A DNA stretch of 64,000 nt from Streptomyces neyagawaensis (GCF_023516595.1 NZ_JAMGBG010000001.1:248001-312000), one strand, 5' to 3'; shown: positions 1 through 9,402, counted from the first letter of the stretch. Translations and numbers: made by a program. The notes: generated from the letters alone by a model not told the origin.

Positions 1-300
1 CTGGTCGGTGCCCGTCGACGACCGGTGCTGTCCGTCGAGGGGGCGGGATGCCCGGCCCTTCGCCCCGGAGAGGCGGGGGCCGCCGAGGACCTCGGCGGCC
101 GGGCGGGCACGGCTCAGCCGGGGCCGGGGTGTTGTCGGGGTGTCGTCGTCGGTGACCTGTCGGCCCGAGTCGCGGGCCTGGTCGACCACCTGCGTGGCCC
201 GGTCGCGGGTCTCGCCCTGGGCGCGGTCGTCCGGGCGGGCGGAAGGGTACGGGCGCGCCCACGTGCGAGGGACGGGCGCGCCGGATCACGCGGCCCGGCC
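1..300 (-). other. Window-edge stretch, possible eroded gene fragment
   Basis: No gene with a start codon can be supported here. One minus-strand frame is open from about base 285 to the window edge and includes a hydrophilic, charged stretch (residues reading ETRDRATQVVDQARDSGRQV) that looks like real protein, resembling the helical repeats of small stress or YtxH-like proteins. It has an upstream in-frame TGA near base 285 and no ATG, GTG or TTG before the protein-like part, and the sequence after that part loses this character. It may be the remnant of a frameshifted gene continuing beyond base 1, or chance. Confidence 0.2.
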
Positions 301-307
301 CTTCCCC

Positions 308-335
308 GTCGGGCCCTCTCCCCATCGGGCCCGAC
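308..335 (-). terminator. Hairpin terminator behind the FAD monooxygenase
   Basis: Perfect 9-bp inverted repeat GTCGGGCCC / GGGCCCGAC with a 10-nt loop, 14 bases beyond the stop of the leftward flavoprotein gene. There is no T-run, as is usual for Streptomyces terminators. Confidence 0.6.
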
Positions 336-348
336 GCCCGGCGTCCCC

Positions 349-1845
349 TCAGGCGTCCCCGTCCTCGCGGGTCAGCGGTGGCTCCTCGGGAGTCGGGAGG
401 GCCGGGCCGAAGAGGACCGCTCGGGCCACCTTCGGGGCGAAGAGGGCGCTCAGGGGCTCCTTGAGGGTGAGGGCGGAGCGGAAGGCGCGGCCCACGACGG
501 GGTCGCCCGGGGTGCGTTCCTGGACCCGGCGCAGATACCACCCGGCGACCCGGTCGGCGGGCCGTACGACGGCGGCGTTACCGACCGCGCCGGGCATCTT
601 CTTGTCCGCCCCGGCCGAGATGTCCCACGCCTGCCGGGACGCGGCGAGCAACGCCTTCTGCACCCGGCGCGTGGTGGGCGTACGGCGCGGATCGGCGAGG
701 GCGTCCCGCAGCGCGACGGCGCTCAGCGCGGCGACGGCCATGCCCTGCCCGTAGATCGGGTTGAACGTGCACAGCGCGTCACCGGTCGCCAGGAACCCGG
801 CGGGGCGGCGGCCCGGCAGGTCGTAGCGGCGTCGGACGTTGGCGGTCCGCCGGAACCCGGACACCGGGGAGAGCGGCTCGGCATCGCGCATCCAGCGGTG
901 CACCACCGGATGCGGGAGCCGCTTGGCGTACGTCTCGAACTCCTCCTCGTCCGCGGGCGGTTCGTCCCCGCGCAGCCCGGAGAAGGTGGCCAGATGGGTG
1001 CCGTCCTCCAGGGGCAGCACGACGACGCCGTACGGCTGGTCGGGGTTGGGGACGACGTAGAACCCGAAGGCAGCGGCACTCGCGTCCGCGCCGAGCGTTC
1101 CGGTGGTGTCGCGGTAGACGCGGGAGGCGTAGGCGAGGCCGGTGTCGATGGTCTCCTCGTGCGGCGCCTCGGCCCCGACGGCCGTCAGCCAGCGCGGGGC
1201 CTTGGTGCCGCGCCCGGAGGCGTCGACGACCAGGTCGGCGGCCAGTTCGCGCTGTTCGCCCCGAGCGCCGTCGCCGCGCTCGCGGAGCAGCACGCCGCGT
1301 GCGCGGGACGCGTCGCCGAGCAGCCCCACGGTCTCGGTGCCCTCGACGAGGGTGACGGAGGGGTTGGCCAGGACCCGGCGCCGGATCAGCCGCTCGATCT
1401 GCGCCCGCGAGCCGGTGTGGATGTGCGTCGACGCGGGCACCCGCCGGAACCAGCGGCCGCTCTGCCACTGCACGATGTCCTCCGGCATCCCCACGCGCGG
1501 CGCGCCCGCCGCCCGCAGCTCCTCCATGAACCCCGGCAGCAGCGCCTCCAGCGCGAGTTGGCCGCCCTCCAGCAGAACGTGCGGGTGCCGACTCTGCGGT
1601 ACGCCGGGCCGGGGCGCCGTACCGGCGAAGGTGCTCCCGGCGGCATCGGCGTCGGCGTCAGCGTCGAGGGCGGCATCGGCGGGGAAGCGGTCGCGTTCCA
1701 CGATCGTCACTCTCTGGGCGTGCCCGGCGAGGACGTGCGCGGCGAGCAGCCCCGCGAGACTGCCCCCGACGACGACCGCGTGCCGGCCGGCCGAGCCGCC
1801 CGATCCCGCCGATTCCCAACGGCTGTCCGCCCCACCCGAGTTCAC
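349..1845 (-). CDS. FAD-dependent monooxygenase / halogenase-like flavoprotein
   Basis: A soluble flavoprotein of 498 residues. The N-terminal Rossmann dinucleotide-binding motif reads HAVVVGGSLAGLLAA and ends in an acidic residue (IVERDRFP), and the second FAD motif is GDALCTFNPIYGQGM near the C-terminus. This arrangement is typical of class A flavin monooxygenases and tryptophan-halogenase-like proteins; the diagnostic halogenase WxWxIP motif is not seen, so hydroxylation of an aromatic or isoprenoid substrate is more likely. The GTG at 1845 has a good ribosome site (AAAGGGAG, 8 nt spacing); an in-frame ATG at 1887 is an alternative. It is divergent from the SARP regulator at 2064, which may control it. 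Substrate unknown. Confidence 0.8.
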   Translation of the reverse strand: MNSGGADSRWESAGSGGSAGRHAVVVGGSLAGLLAAHVLAGHAQRVTIVERDRFPADAALDADADADAAGSTFAGTAPRPGVPQSRHPHVLLEGGQLALEALLPGFMEELRAAGAPRVGMPEDIVQWQSGRWFRRVPASTHIHTGSRAQIERLIRRRVLANPSVTLVEGTETVGLLGDASRARGVLLRERGDGARGEQRELAADLVVDASGRGTKAPRWLTAVGAEAPHEETIDTGLAYASRVYRDTTGTLGADASAAAFGFYVVPNPDQPYGVVVLPLEDGTHLATFSGLRGDEPPADEEEFETYAKRLPHPVVHRWMRDAEPLSPVSGFRRTANVRRRYDLPGRRPAGFLATGDALCTFNPIYGQGMAVAALSAVALRDALADPRRTPTTRRVQKALLAASRQAWDISAGADKKMPGAVGNAAVVRPADRVAGWYLRRVQERTPGDPVVGRAFRSALTLKEPLSALFAPKVARAVLFGPALPTPEEPPLTREDGDA

Positions 1846-2031
1846 CGAACGTGCTCCCTTTTCCGGAGATTCCCTGCGACCTGCCATCAGTATCAACCGC
1901 CCCCGGCGAACCGCCCCCACGGCTCACCGACGCCCACCCTGTGTCCCTCGCCGCTCAGCGCCGCCCCCTCCTCGCTCCCGCGCATGACTCTGGGTGGCTC
2001 GCGGGGCCACGTATCGTCATGGGGCCACAGA

Positions 2032-2051
2032 AGATACGAGATACGAGATAC
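2032..2051. repeat. Triple heptad direct repeat AGATACG before the SARP gene
   Basis: AGATAC occurs three times with a 7-bp period (2032, 2039, 2046), ending right at the purine-rich ribosome site AAGGGGG of the SARP gene. Heptameric direct repeats are the classic operator form of SARP and OmpR-like winged-helix proteins, so autoregulation or cross-regulation of the divergent 1845/2064 promoters is plausible. It is also close enough to the translation start to act at the RNA level. Confidence 0.5.
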
Positions 2052-2063
2052 AAGGGGGCCTCC

Positions 2064-5000
2064 TTGGCACTGGAGCCGGTGTCGTTCGCGGTTCTGGGAT
2101 CGGTCCGGGTACGGCGGGCCGGGGTGGAGCTGACACCGGGCCGTCCGCAGGAACAGGCGCTGCTGGCGCTGCTCCTGGCGCGGGCGGGGCGACCGGCCGC
2201 GGTGGGCGAGATCGTCGACGTGCTGTGGGGGCGGCGCCCGCCGGACAGTGCCGTCAATGTGATACGGCGTCATGTGGGTTCCTTGCGGCGGTGGTTGGAG
2301 CCGGGACTTCCCACCCGGGCCGTCGGGCGGTGGCTCGTCCGTGAGGCGGGCGGGTACCGACTCCTGGTCGCCGACGACTCCTTGGACCTGCTCCGCTTCC
2401 GCCGTCTGCGCGACGAGGCACGGCGGACCTCCGCCGACCGGGGCGCTGCGCCCGCACGGGCCGTGGACCTCCTCACCGAGGCCCTGGAGCTGTGGCGCGG
2501 ACCGGTCGGCGCCGGTCTCCCCGCCGATGTCCGGGAGCGGGCCGGGTTCGGCCAACTCGACCGCGAGCGCCTGGCAGCCGTACGGGAGGCGGCCGACGGA
2601 GCCCTGCACGCCGGTATACCCGGCGCGGTGCTGCCCGCCCTCCAGGAGGCCGCGCTCGGCGCACCGCTCGACGAACCCCTGCTGGCCAGGCTCATCCTCA
2701 CCCTGGCGGCCACCGACCGCACGGCCGAGGCCCTGACGACCTACCAGGCCGCCCGCAAGAGGCTCGCCGACGAGCTGGGCATCGATCCGGGACGGGAACT
2801 GCGGGAGGCGCACCGGACGGTCCTGCGCGGGGCGGGGCCCGGGAACGCCCAGGCGCGGCCCGGGGACGCCCCTTGCTCTGCCACGGGCCCCGCCGCCGCA
2901 GAGGCATCAGCGCCCGCGCCCGCACCCGACTCCGTGCCCGCGCCGACACCCGCGCCGACACCAGCACCAGGAACCGCCCCCGCACCCGCACCCATCCCAG
3001 CCCAACTCCCGCACGACCTACCGACGTTCACCGGCCGTCGGGCGGAGCTGGAGGAGGTACTGGCCCTCCTGGAGACCGCCACCACCGTTCCCTGCTCCGC
3101 CCCCGGCACCGTCGTCATCAGCGCCATCGGCGGTATGGCCGGCATCGGCAAGACCACGCTCGCCGTGCACTGGGCGCACCGGGTAGCCGACCGGTTCCCG
3201 GACGGGCAGTTGTACGTCAATCTGCGGGGCTTCACCCCCTCGGGTGCGGTGATGGGCGCGGACGAAGCCGTACGGGTGTTCCTCGACGCGCTGGGCGTAC
3301 CCCCGGAGCGGGTCCCGCACGGCGTGGACGCCCGGGCCGCGCTGTACCGCAGCCTGCTGGCCGGGCGGCGGTTCCTGGTGCTGCTGGACAACGCACGCGA
3401 CACCGAGCAGGTACGGCCGCTGCTGCCGGGGGCGCCCGGGTGCCTGGCCATCGTCACCAGCCGCAACCAGCTGACCGGGCTCGTGGCCGCGCACGGCGCC
3501 CACGCGCTGACCCTGCGGCCGCTGGACACCGAGCAGGCGCGGGCGTTCCTCGAACGGCGGCTGGGTGCCGCGCGGCTGACGGGCGAGTCGCGGGCGGTGG
3601 CGGAGATCGCCGCGCTGTGCGCGGGGCTGCCCCTGGCCCTGGCGTGTGTCGCGGCCCGCGCCGCCGCGCATCCGCGTTTCGCGCTGTCGGCGATCGCGGC
3701 CGAGCTGCGGGAGGCGCACGGCAGCCTCGACGCGTTCAGCCGGAGCGACACGTCCGCGAACGTCGGCGCGGTCTTCTCCTGGTCCCTGAGTGCCGTGTCG
3801 GCCGACGCGGCCCGCCTCTTCCGGCTCCTCGCCCTGCACCCGGGCCCCCACTTCTCGGCCCCGGCGACGGCCGCGCTGGCCGGGCTCCCGGTGCGCCGGG
3901 CCCGCTCCCTGCTGACCGAACTCGCCGACGTCCACCTCGTCCACGAGCACGCCCCCGGCCGCTACGCCCTCCACGACCTCCTCCGCGCCCACGCCACCGA
4001 ACTCCTACGGGAAGCCGGACCGGAGCCGGACGGCGAGACCTCCGCCGGGGGCGACGCGGCACCGGAGCGCGACACGACCGGGCGGCGGGACACGAGCGTG
4101 GGGTCGGACATCACCACCGGGCACGACATGGCCACCGGGGACCAGGTCACCGCCGGACACGACCTCTACGCCCAACACGACAGGGCTGTCGGACCCGTCA
4201 CGGCCGCCGAACACGACTCGGCCGTCGGGCGGTTGTACGCGTACCACCTGAACGCCGCCCACGCCGGCCAGCGGATGCTCGCCCCGCAGGAGGATCCGTT
4301 GGCGCCGGGGCCGGTCCCGGCGGGCGTGCGGGTCGAGTCATTCGCCGATCATGAGCAGGCCCTGGCGTGGCTGACGACCGAGTATCCGGTGCTCCTGGCC
4401 GTGATCGAGGCGGCGGTGCGCTCGGGGCGGGACCGGCTCGCCTGTCTGCTGGCCTGGGCGCTGGAGCCGTACTTCGACCGGCGGGGCCACTGGCACGACT
4501 GGGCGGCCACCCAGCGGACCGCCCTCGACGCCGCCCTCCGGCTGGGCGACCCCGCGTGGGAGGCGAGGGGGCTGCGTGCGCTGGCCCGCGCCGAGGGGCG
4601 ACTGGGCCTGCACGAGGCGGCCCGGCCCCGCCTCGACAGGGCCCTGGAACTCTTCACCGAGCTGGGTGACGACATCGGCCGGGCCGACACCCACCGCAGC
4701 CTCGGCTGGACCTGCAACCAGGCGGGCGACCTGCCGGGCGCGCTGCGCCACAACCGGCTCGCGCTCGAACTGTTCCGGGACAGCGGCCGCCCGGCCGCGC
4801 ACGCCAGCGTCCTCAACTCGGTCGGCTGGTACCACGCGTTGCTCGGGGAGTACCGGGAGGCACTGAGCCACTGCTTCCAGGCGCTGCCCCTGCTCCAGGA
4901 CCTCGGCGACCGCTACGGCCAGGCGGCCACCTGGCACAGCATCGCCTTCGCCCACCACCATCTCGGCCGTCACCGCCAGGCCCTCCTCGGCTACGGGAAC

Positions 5001-5204
5001 GCGCTCGGCTTCTACCAGCAGTTGGGCGTGCCGTATCTGGAGGCGAGCACCCTCGTCCACATCGGCGACACCCACCGCGCGATGAGCAACCACGACGACG
5101 CCCACACGGCCTGGCAGCAGGCACTCACCATCCTCATCACCCTCGGACACCCCGACGCCGACGACGTCAGGGCCCTCCTCACGGCCGGTGACCGATGTGT
5201 GTGA
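2064..5204 (+). CDS. SARP-family regulator with NB-ARC and TPR domains (AfsR-like)
   Basis: A 1046-residue transcription factor with AfsR architecture. Order: OmpR-like winged helix (about 5-95, FAVLGSVRVRR...), bacterial transcriptional activator domain (about 100-255, ending TYQAARKRLADELGIDPG), a Pro/Ala-rich linker, an NB-ARC ATPase with Walker A GMAGIGKTT near residue 357, a winged-helix region, then TPR helices (about 800-1040). Between NB-ARC and TPRs lies a roughly 60-residue low-complexity insert with repeated GHD and TxG units (4015-4215), unusual for AfsR. TTG at 2064 is preferred because AAGGGGG lies 6-7 nt upstream; ATG 2019 is the alternative. AfsR-type proteins activate secondary metabolite or differentiation genes; the targets are not evident here. 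Confidence 0.85.
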   Translation: MALEPVSFAVLGSVRVRRAGVELTPGRPQEQALLALLLARAGRPAAVGEIVDVLWGRRPPDSAVNVIRRHVGSLRRWLEPGLPTRAVGRWLVREAGGYRLLVADDSLDLLRFRRLRDEARRTSADRGAAPARAVDLLTEALELWRGPVGAGLPADVRERAGFGQLDRERLAAVREAADGALHAGIPGAVLPALQEAALGAPLDEPLLARLILTLAATDRTAEALTTYQAARKRLADELGIDPGRELREAHRTVLRGAGPGNAQARPGDAPCSATGPAAAEASAPAPAPDSVPAPTPAPTPAPGTAPAPAPIPAQLPHDLPTFTGRRAELEEVLALLETATTVPCSAPGTVVISAIGGMAGIGKTTLAVHWAHRVADRFPDGQLYVNLRGFTPSGAVMGADEAVRVFLDALGVPPERVPHGVDARAALYRSLLAGRRFLVLLDNARDTEQVRPLLPGAPGCLAIVTSRNQLTGLVAAHGAHALTLRPLDTEQARAFLERRLGAARLTGESRAVAEIAALCAGLPLALACVAARAAAHPRFALSAIAAELREAHGSLDAFSRSDTSANVGAVFSWSLSAVSADAARLFRLLALHPGPHFSAPATAALAGLPVRRARSLLTELADVHLVHEHAPGRYALHDLLRAHATELLREAGPEPDGETSAGGDAAPERDTTGRRDTSVGSDITTGHDMATGDQVTAGHDLYAQHDRAVGPVTAAEHDSAVGRLYAYHLNAAHAGQRMLAPQEDPLAPGPVPAGVRVESFADHEQALAWLTTEYPVLLAVIEAAVRSGRDRLACLLAWALEPYFDRRGHWHDWAATQRTALDAALRLGDPAWEARGLRALARAEGRLGLHEAARPRLDRALELFTELGDDIGRADTHRSLGWTCNQAGDLPGALRHNRLALELFRDSGRPAAHASVLNSVGWYHALLGEYREALSHCFQALPLLQDLGDRYGQAATWHSIAFAHHHLGRHRQALLGYGNALGFYQQLGVPYLEASTLVHIGDTHRAMSNHDDAHTAWQQALTILITLGHPDADDVRALLTAGDRCV

Positions 5205-5413
5205 CCGGCGGGGAGCCCAAGGCCGGGCCACCGCACCGGCCGGGTCACAACCCATCGGCGCCCGCCGGGCGAGTGGCCGACGAGAGCCCGTTGACCGGGG
5301 GCGCGGCGGCTCTGTTCCCTGAAGGGGTTGACCGGTGGGGTGGCCCGACGGGGGCGCCGGTCCGTGAGGCGGGGCGTGGGGCAGGGCGTGGGCGGCGGTC
5401 GGGGGTGGCCGGG

Positions 5414-7537
5414 GTGCGGGAAGCGTTGCGGTTCGAGGTGCTGGGGCCCCTGCGGGTGTACCGGGGCGACGAGGAGCTGGACCTCGGGTTCCCCCAGCAA
5501 CGTGCCCTGCTCGCCCTGCTGTTGGTGCGGGCGGGCCGCCCGGTGCTCGCGGGCGAGATCGTCGACGTGCTGTGGCCCGGACGAGCGCCGGCCAGCGCGA
5601 TGAACGTCGTACGGCGGTACGCCGGTGCGCTGCGGCGGCTCCTCGAACCGGATCTGCCGCCTCGCGCCCCCGGGCGCCGTGTACTGCGCCGCGCCGGTGG
5701 CTATCTGCTGGAGGCGGCCGAGGACGAGGTGGACCTGCTGCGGTTCCGCGCGCTCACCAAGCGCGGCAAGCGGGCGGCGGCCACCGGGCGGTCCGAGGCG
5801 GCGCTACGGCACTTCGTGGACGCGCTGGGCGACTGGCACGGACCGGTGGCCATGGGCATCCCCGCGTCCGTGCGGGAACACACCGAGTTCGCGGCGCTGG
5901 AACGCGAGTTGACGCGCACGGCGCGGATGGCCGCCGATGCCGCGCTGCTCTGCGGCGGCTCCGAGCTGGTCCTGCCGCATCTGCGCCGGGCCGTGGAACT
6001 CGACCCCCTGGACGAGTCGGCGCAGGCGGGCCTCGTCATGGCCCTGGCCGCGTCCGGCCTCCAGGCGGAGGCGCTGACCGCGTACGAGCGTGCACGGGGG
6101 CTGCTGGCGGAGGAGTTGGGCATCTCCCCCGGCCCGGAGCTGACGGCCGCCCACACCCGGGTGCTCCGCCAGGAGTGGGGTCCACCCCGACCGCCCGCAC
6201 CGGCACGGTCACCCCACCCGACACCGACCGCCACCGTCTCCACGGCAGCCCCCACAGCAGCCTCCGCGTCAGCCCCCACAGCAGCCTCCGTGGCGGCCCC
6301 CACGGCAGTCCCCCGAGCGGCCCTCCCGTCCGTCTCCGCCGTGGCCTCCACGGAAACCCCCGTGGCGGTCCCCTCCACCGCCCCCGTGGCCGTACCCGTG
6401 ACCGCCCCGGCGCCGCCATCGACCCCGCTCCGCCCCGCCCAACTCCCCGCCGATCTGCCCGTTTTCGTCGGCCGAGAGGCAGAACTCGGCACCCTGTTGC
6501 GAGTCACCGACGCGGCCGCCGCCTCCACCGGAGCGCCCGCGACCGTCCTGGTGAGCGGGATGCCCGGCATCGGCAAGACGGCCCTCGCGGTGCACTGGGC
6601 CCACCGGGTCGCCGACCGGTTCCCTGACGGCCAACTCCACGTGTCATTGCGGGGGTTCGACGCGGCCAGGCCCCCGCTGGAGCCCGACGAGGCCCTGCGC
6701 GGGATGCTCAGCGCGCTCGGCGTGCCCGCCGCGCGGATGCCGGCCGGGGTGGACTCCCTGGCCGGGCTCTACCGCAGCACGCTGGCCGGACGGCGGCTGC
6801 TCGTGCTGCTCGACGACGCCGCGGACACCGAGCAGGTACGGCCGCTGCTGCCCGCGGGACCGGGCAGCCTCACCCTGGTCACCAGCCGTCTCGCCCTGTC
6901 CGGGCTGACCGCGTCGGGGGCCCATCCGCTGCACCTGGACCTGCCGTCGGCGGCGGACGCGGGCGCTGTCCTCGCGCGCCGCGTCGGCCAGGGCCGGACG
7001 GCGGCCGAACCCGGGGCCGCCGCCGAGATCGTGGCGCGGTGCGGACGGCTGCCGCTGGCGCTGGCCGTCGTCGCCGCCCGTGCCGCCGACCGCCCGGACT
7101 TCCCGCTCTCCGCGATCGCCGCCGAGCTACGGCACGCGGGGGACGGCCTCGACGCCTTCGCCGGCACGGGAGGAGCGCCCGACCTCCGAGCCGCCTTCGA
7201 CCCCTCCTACCGCAGGCTGCCCCCGGAGAACGCCCGCCTGTTCCGGCTGCTGTCCCTGCGCCCCGGCGCCGACCTCACGCCCGGCGCGGCCGCCGCGCTG
7301 GCCGGCCTCCCGCCGCGCCGCACCCGGCTGCTGCTCGACGAACTCGCCGACGCCCACCTCGTCACGGAGCACGCCCCCGGCCGCTACGTCCAGCACGCCC
7401 TGCTGCGCCTCTTCGCCGCCGAGCTGACCGCCGGCCACGACTCCCCCACGGAACGCCGCGCCGCCCTCCACCGGCTCCGCACCTACACGGCGGCCGTCCC
7501 CGACCGCCACCCCACCTCGCACGGCGACCGCCCCTGA
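5414..7537 (+). CDS. Second SARP-family regulator with NB-ARC domain, no TPR
   Basis: A 707-residue paralogue of the preceding gene: winged helix (LRFEVLGPLRVYRG onward), BTAD domain ending YERARGLLAEELGISPG, an unusually long Ala/Pro/Thr/Val linker (about 260-340), NB-ARC with Walker A GMPGIGKTA near residue 381, then a winged-helix segment. It stops where the upstream paralogue continues into TPRs, so the usual ligand- or partner-sensing module is missing. The frame is open back to an ATG at 5195 that overlaps the upstream stop, but those 73 residues match nothing in the family; GTG 5414 starts just before the conserved domain. Probably a tandem duplication followed by loss of the 3' part. 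Confidence 0.8.
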   Translation: MREALRFEVLGPLRVYRGDEELDLGFPQQRALLALLLVRAGRPVLAGEIVDVLWPGRAPASAMNVVRRYAGALRRLLEPDLPPRAPGRRVLRRAGGYLLEAAEDEVDLLRFRALTKRGKRAAATGRSEAALRHFVDALGDWHGPVAMGIPASVREHTEFAALERELTRTARMAADAALLCGGSELVLPHLRRAVELDPLDESAQAGLVMALAASGLQAEALTAYERARGLLAEELGISPGPELTAAHTRVLRQEWGPPRPPAPARSPHPTPTATVSTAAPTAASASAPTAASVAAPTAVPRAALPSVSAVASTETPVAVPSTAPVAVPVTAPAPPSTPLRPAQLPADLPVFVGREAELGTLLRVTDAAAASTGAPATVLVSGMPGIGKTALAVHWAHRVADRFPDGQLHVSLRGFDAARPPLEPDEALRGMLSALGVPAARMPAGVDSLAGLYRSTLAGRRLLVLLDDAADTEQVRPLLPAGPGSLTLVTSRLALSGLTASGAHPLHLDLPSAADAGAVLARRVGQGRTAAEPGAAAEIVARCGRLPLALAVVAARAADRPDFPLSAIAAELRHAGDGLDAFAGTGGAPDLRAAFDPSYRRLPPENARLFRLLSLRPGADLTPGAAAALAGLPPRRTRLLLDELADAHLVTEHAPGRYVQHALLRLFAAELTAGHDSPTERRAALHRLRTYTAAVPDRHPTSHGDRP

Positions 7538-7715
7538 CCACCACCCCCACCTCGCACCGCAACCATCACCTGCCACCACGCCCTGCGGAACCCCTTGCGT
7601 GACAAGCCTTCCCGGCCACCGTCACTCCGCTGTCACTCTTTTTGCACATCTCCCTTCCTACGCTCCGGGTGCAGTGACCGACGGTGTGTTCGAGCGGCCC
7701 GGGAGGCAGCGACAG

Positions 7716-8606
7716 ATGATCTCCGACACCAGCACTCTCGGGGCCCCGGCCCTCCGTATCGCCGTGCTCGACGAGGCGCCGACGCGGCTGCCCGGCCAGG
7801 AGCCGCCCGGTCGGGAGCCGCTGCGGGCGGCGGCGTACCGGCTGACCGCGCGGACCGGCGGCGAGTACCTGTTCGTGGGGGTGTGCGGGACCGGCGCCCC
7901 TGCTCCGGAGCGGCTGCCGGACATCGCCCTGGCGCCCGGGGACATCTGCTTCTACGACGCCGGCCATCCGCCGTTACTGGAGTTCCCCGACCGCTGCCGC
8001 CTGAAGGTGTTCCTCGTGCCGCGTGAGGCGATGGGGCTGGAGGAACGCGATGTGCGGCGGGTGACGGCGGCGCCGGTGGCCCGCGCCTCCCGGCTGGGGT
8101 CGCTGCTGTCGCCGTTCCTGTCCGAGCTGGCCGACTCGGCGGTCTCCGCGCGGCCGTTGGTCGCCGAGATGCTCACCCGGAACGCGGTGAACCTGCTGGC
8201 CACGCTGGCCACGGAGCAGTTGGGCCGGGAGGCGGGCGGGCCGCCGGGCGGGCGGTCGCCGCTGGTGGCGCGGATCCTGCGGTTCATCGACGAGCACCTC
8301 GCCGACGCGGACCTGTCGCCCGAGGTGATCGCCGGGGCGCACCACATCTCGGTGCGCTATCTGCACAAGCTGTTCCAGGACGAGGGCACGACGGTGGGCC
8401 GGTGGATCCAGCGCCGCCGTCTGGAGGAGTGCCGACGCGAACTGGAGCTCGGTGTCCGGGGGCGCCGCACGATCGCCTCGGTGGCGGGCCGCTGGGGTTT
8501 CCTGAGCGCGACGCACTTCAGCCGGGTGTTCCGGGCGGCGTACGGGATGTCGCCGAGCGAGTGGCGGGACAGCGTGGGCCGGGGCGGACGGACCCTCGCC
8601 CGGTAG
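7716..8606 (+). CDS. AraC-family transcriptional regulator (TTA codon)
   Basis: A 296-residue activator with an N-terminal cupin-like AraC-binding region (about 30-125) and a C-terminal double helix-turn-helix (about 185-290): first HTH PEVIAGAHHISVRYLHKLF, second IASVAGRWGFLSATHFSRVF, ending in the family signature AAYGMSPSEWR. Start ATG 7716 has GGAGG 9 nt upstream. Codon 87 (7974-7976) is TTA, read in Streptomyces by the developmentally regulated bldA tRNA, so translation may be limited to late growth. It converges on the DUF1275 gene and most likely regulates the flanking hydrolase operon, an inference from position only. Confidence 0.85.
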   Translation: MISDTSTLGAPALRIAVLDEAPTRLPGQEPPGREPLRAAAYRLTARTGGEYLFVGVCGTGAPAPERLPDIALAPGDICFYDAGHPPLLEFPDRCRLKVFLVPREAMGLEERDVRRVTAAPVARASRLGSLLSPFLSELADSAVSARPLVAEMLTRNAVNLLATLATEQLGREAGGPPGGRSPLVARILRFIDEHLADADLSPEVIAGAHHISVRYLHKLFQDEGTTVGRWIQRRRLEECRRELELGVRGRRTIASVAGRWGFLSATHFSRVFRAAYGMSPSEWRDSVGRGGRTLAR

Positions 8607-8612
8607 CGGAGC

Positions 8613-8644
8613 GGGCGGTGACCCCGGTCGAGGGGCCACCGCCC
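8613..8644. terminator. Bidirectional hairpin terminator
   Basis: Nested inverted repeat GGGCGGTG...CACCGCCC with an inner CCCC...GGGG stem in the 55-bp gap between the convergent araC-type and DUF1275 genes. No T-run. Confidence 0.6.
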
Positions 8645-8661
8645 CGGGGGGTGCGGGGTCG

Positions 8662-9402
8662 TCAGTTCGGGGGACGGGTCCACGCCGCGTCGGAGGACCA
8701 CAGACGCAGGGCGGCCCCGCAGGTCGGCGCGAGCAGCAGCAGGATCAGGCCCAGGGTGGGGGCGAGTCCGGTGTGCCGCAGGAGCAGGGCCCCGGCGAGG
8801 GCGCCGAGGAACATCGCGAGGACGGACAGGATCCGCCGTCCGGGCCGGGGCGCCGGCCCGCCGGCCGGGGTGGAGTCGGCCGCCAGGCCCGTCAGGGTGA
8901 GGGTCAGCACGGTCGTCGTGAGGTCGGGGACGCCGAGGCGCCGTACGACCGCGTTCTGGAGCCCCATCGCGAGGCCGAGCAGCACGATGAGGGTGGAGCG
9001 GAGCGGGCCGCCGACCCGGTCGCCGTCGGAGAGGACGGCGGCGAGGGTGGCCGCGCCGACGAGGACCGTCTGCGCCGCCACCGCGATCGCCAGTACCTTC
9101 CCGCGATGGGCGGCGAACCGGATGGCGGCCCGGCCCCCGGCCAGCGCCCCGGCGAGGAACGCGGTCATCGCGACGACCGAGGCGAGCGCGGACAGGCCCT
9201 CGGCGCCCGCCAGGGCGAACCCCAGGAAGACCACGTTGCCGGTCATGTTGGCGACGAAGACATGGCCGAGGGCCAGATAGCTGACCGCGTCGACGACACC
9301 GGTCACCACGGTGAGGACCAGCAGAAGCGGCGGCAGCGGCCCGTGCCGGTCCCCGCGCGGCGGTACGAACGTGCGCACCGCGTCGGTCACCAGCTCACGC
9401 AC
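8662..9402 (-). CDS. DUF1275 (YoaK-like) membrane protein
   Basis: A 246-residue integral membrane protein with six hydrophobic segments. The family signature is in the first two helices (LTVVTGVVDAVSYLALGHVFVANMTGN split over residues about 30-58), followed by the FAGAxxGG-like turn ALAGGRAAI. DUF1275 proteins are widespread, of unknown function, and often sit beside stress or permease genes. The ATG overlaps the end of the DoxX gene by 8 bp, so the two are probably translationally coupled as the last members of a leftward operon with the isochorismatase-like and amidohydrolase genes. Confidence 0.8.
   Translation of the reverse strand: MRELVTDAVRTFVPPRGDRHGPLPPLLLVLTVVTGVVDAVSYLALGHVFVANMTGNVVFLGFALAGAEGLSALASVVAMTAFLAGALAGGRAAIRFAAHRGKVLAIAVAAQTVLVGAATLAAVLSDGDRVGGPLRSTLIVLLGLAMGLQNAVVRRLGVPDLTTTVLTLTLTGLAADSTPAGGPAPRPGRRILSVLAMFLGALAGALLLRHTGLAPTLGLILLLLAPTCGAALRLWSSDAAWTRPPN

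Noticed and set aside
25..2133. Long rightward open frame of about 700 codons
   Set aside because: It is the antisense of the FAD monooxygenase. Its composition is Gly/Arg-rich without recognisable domains, while the opposite strand has clear Rossmann motifs.
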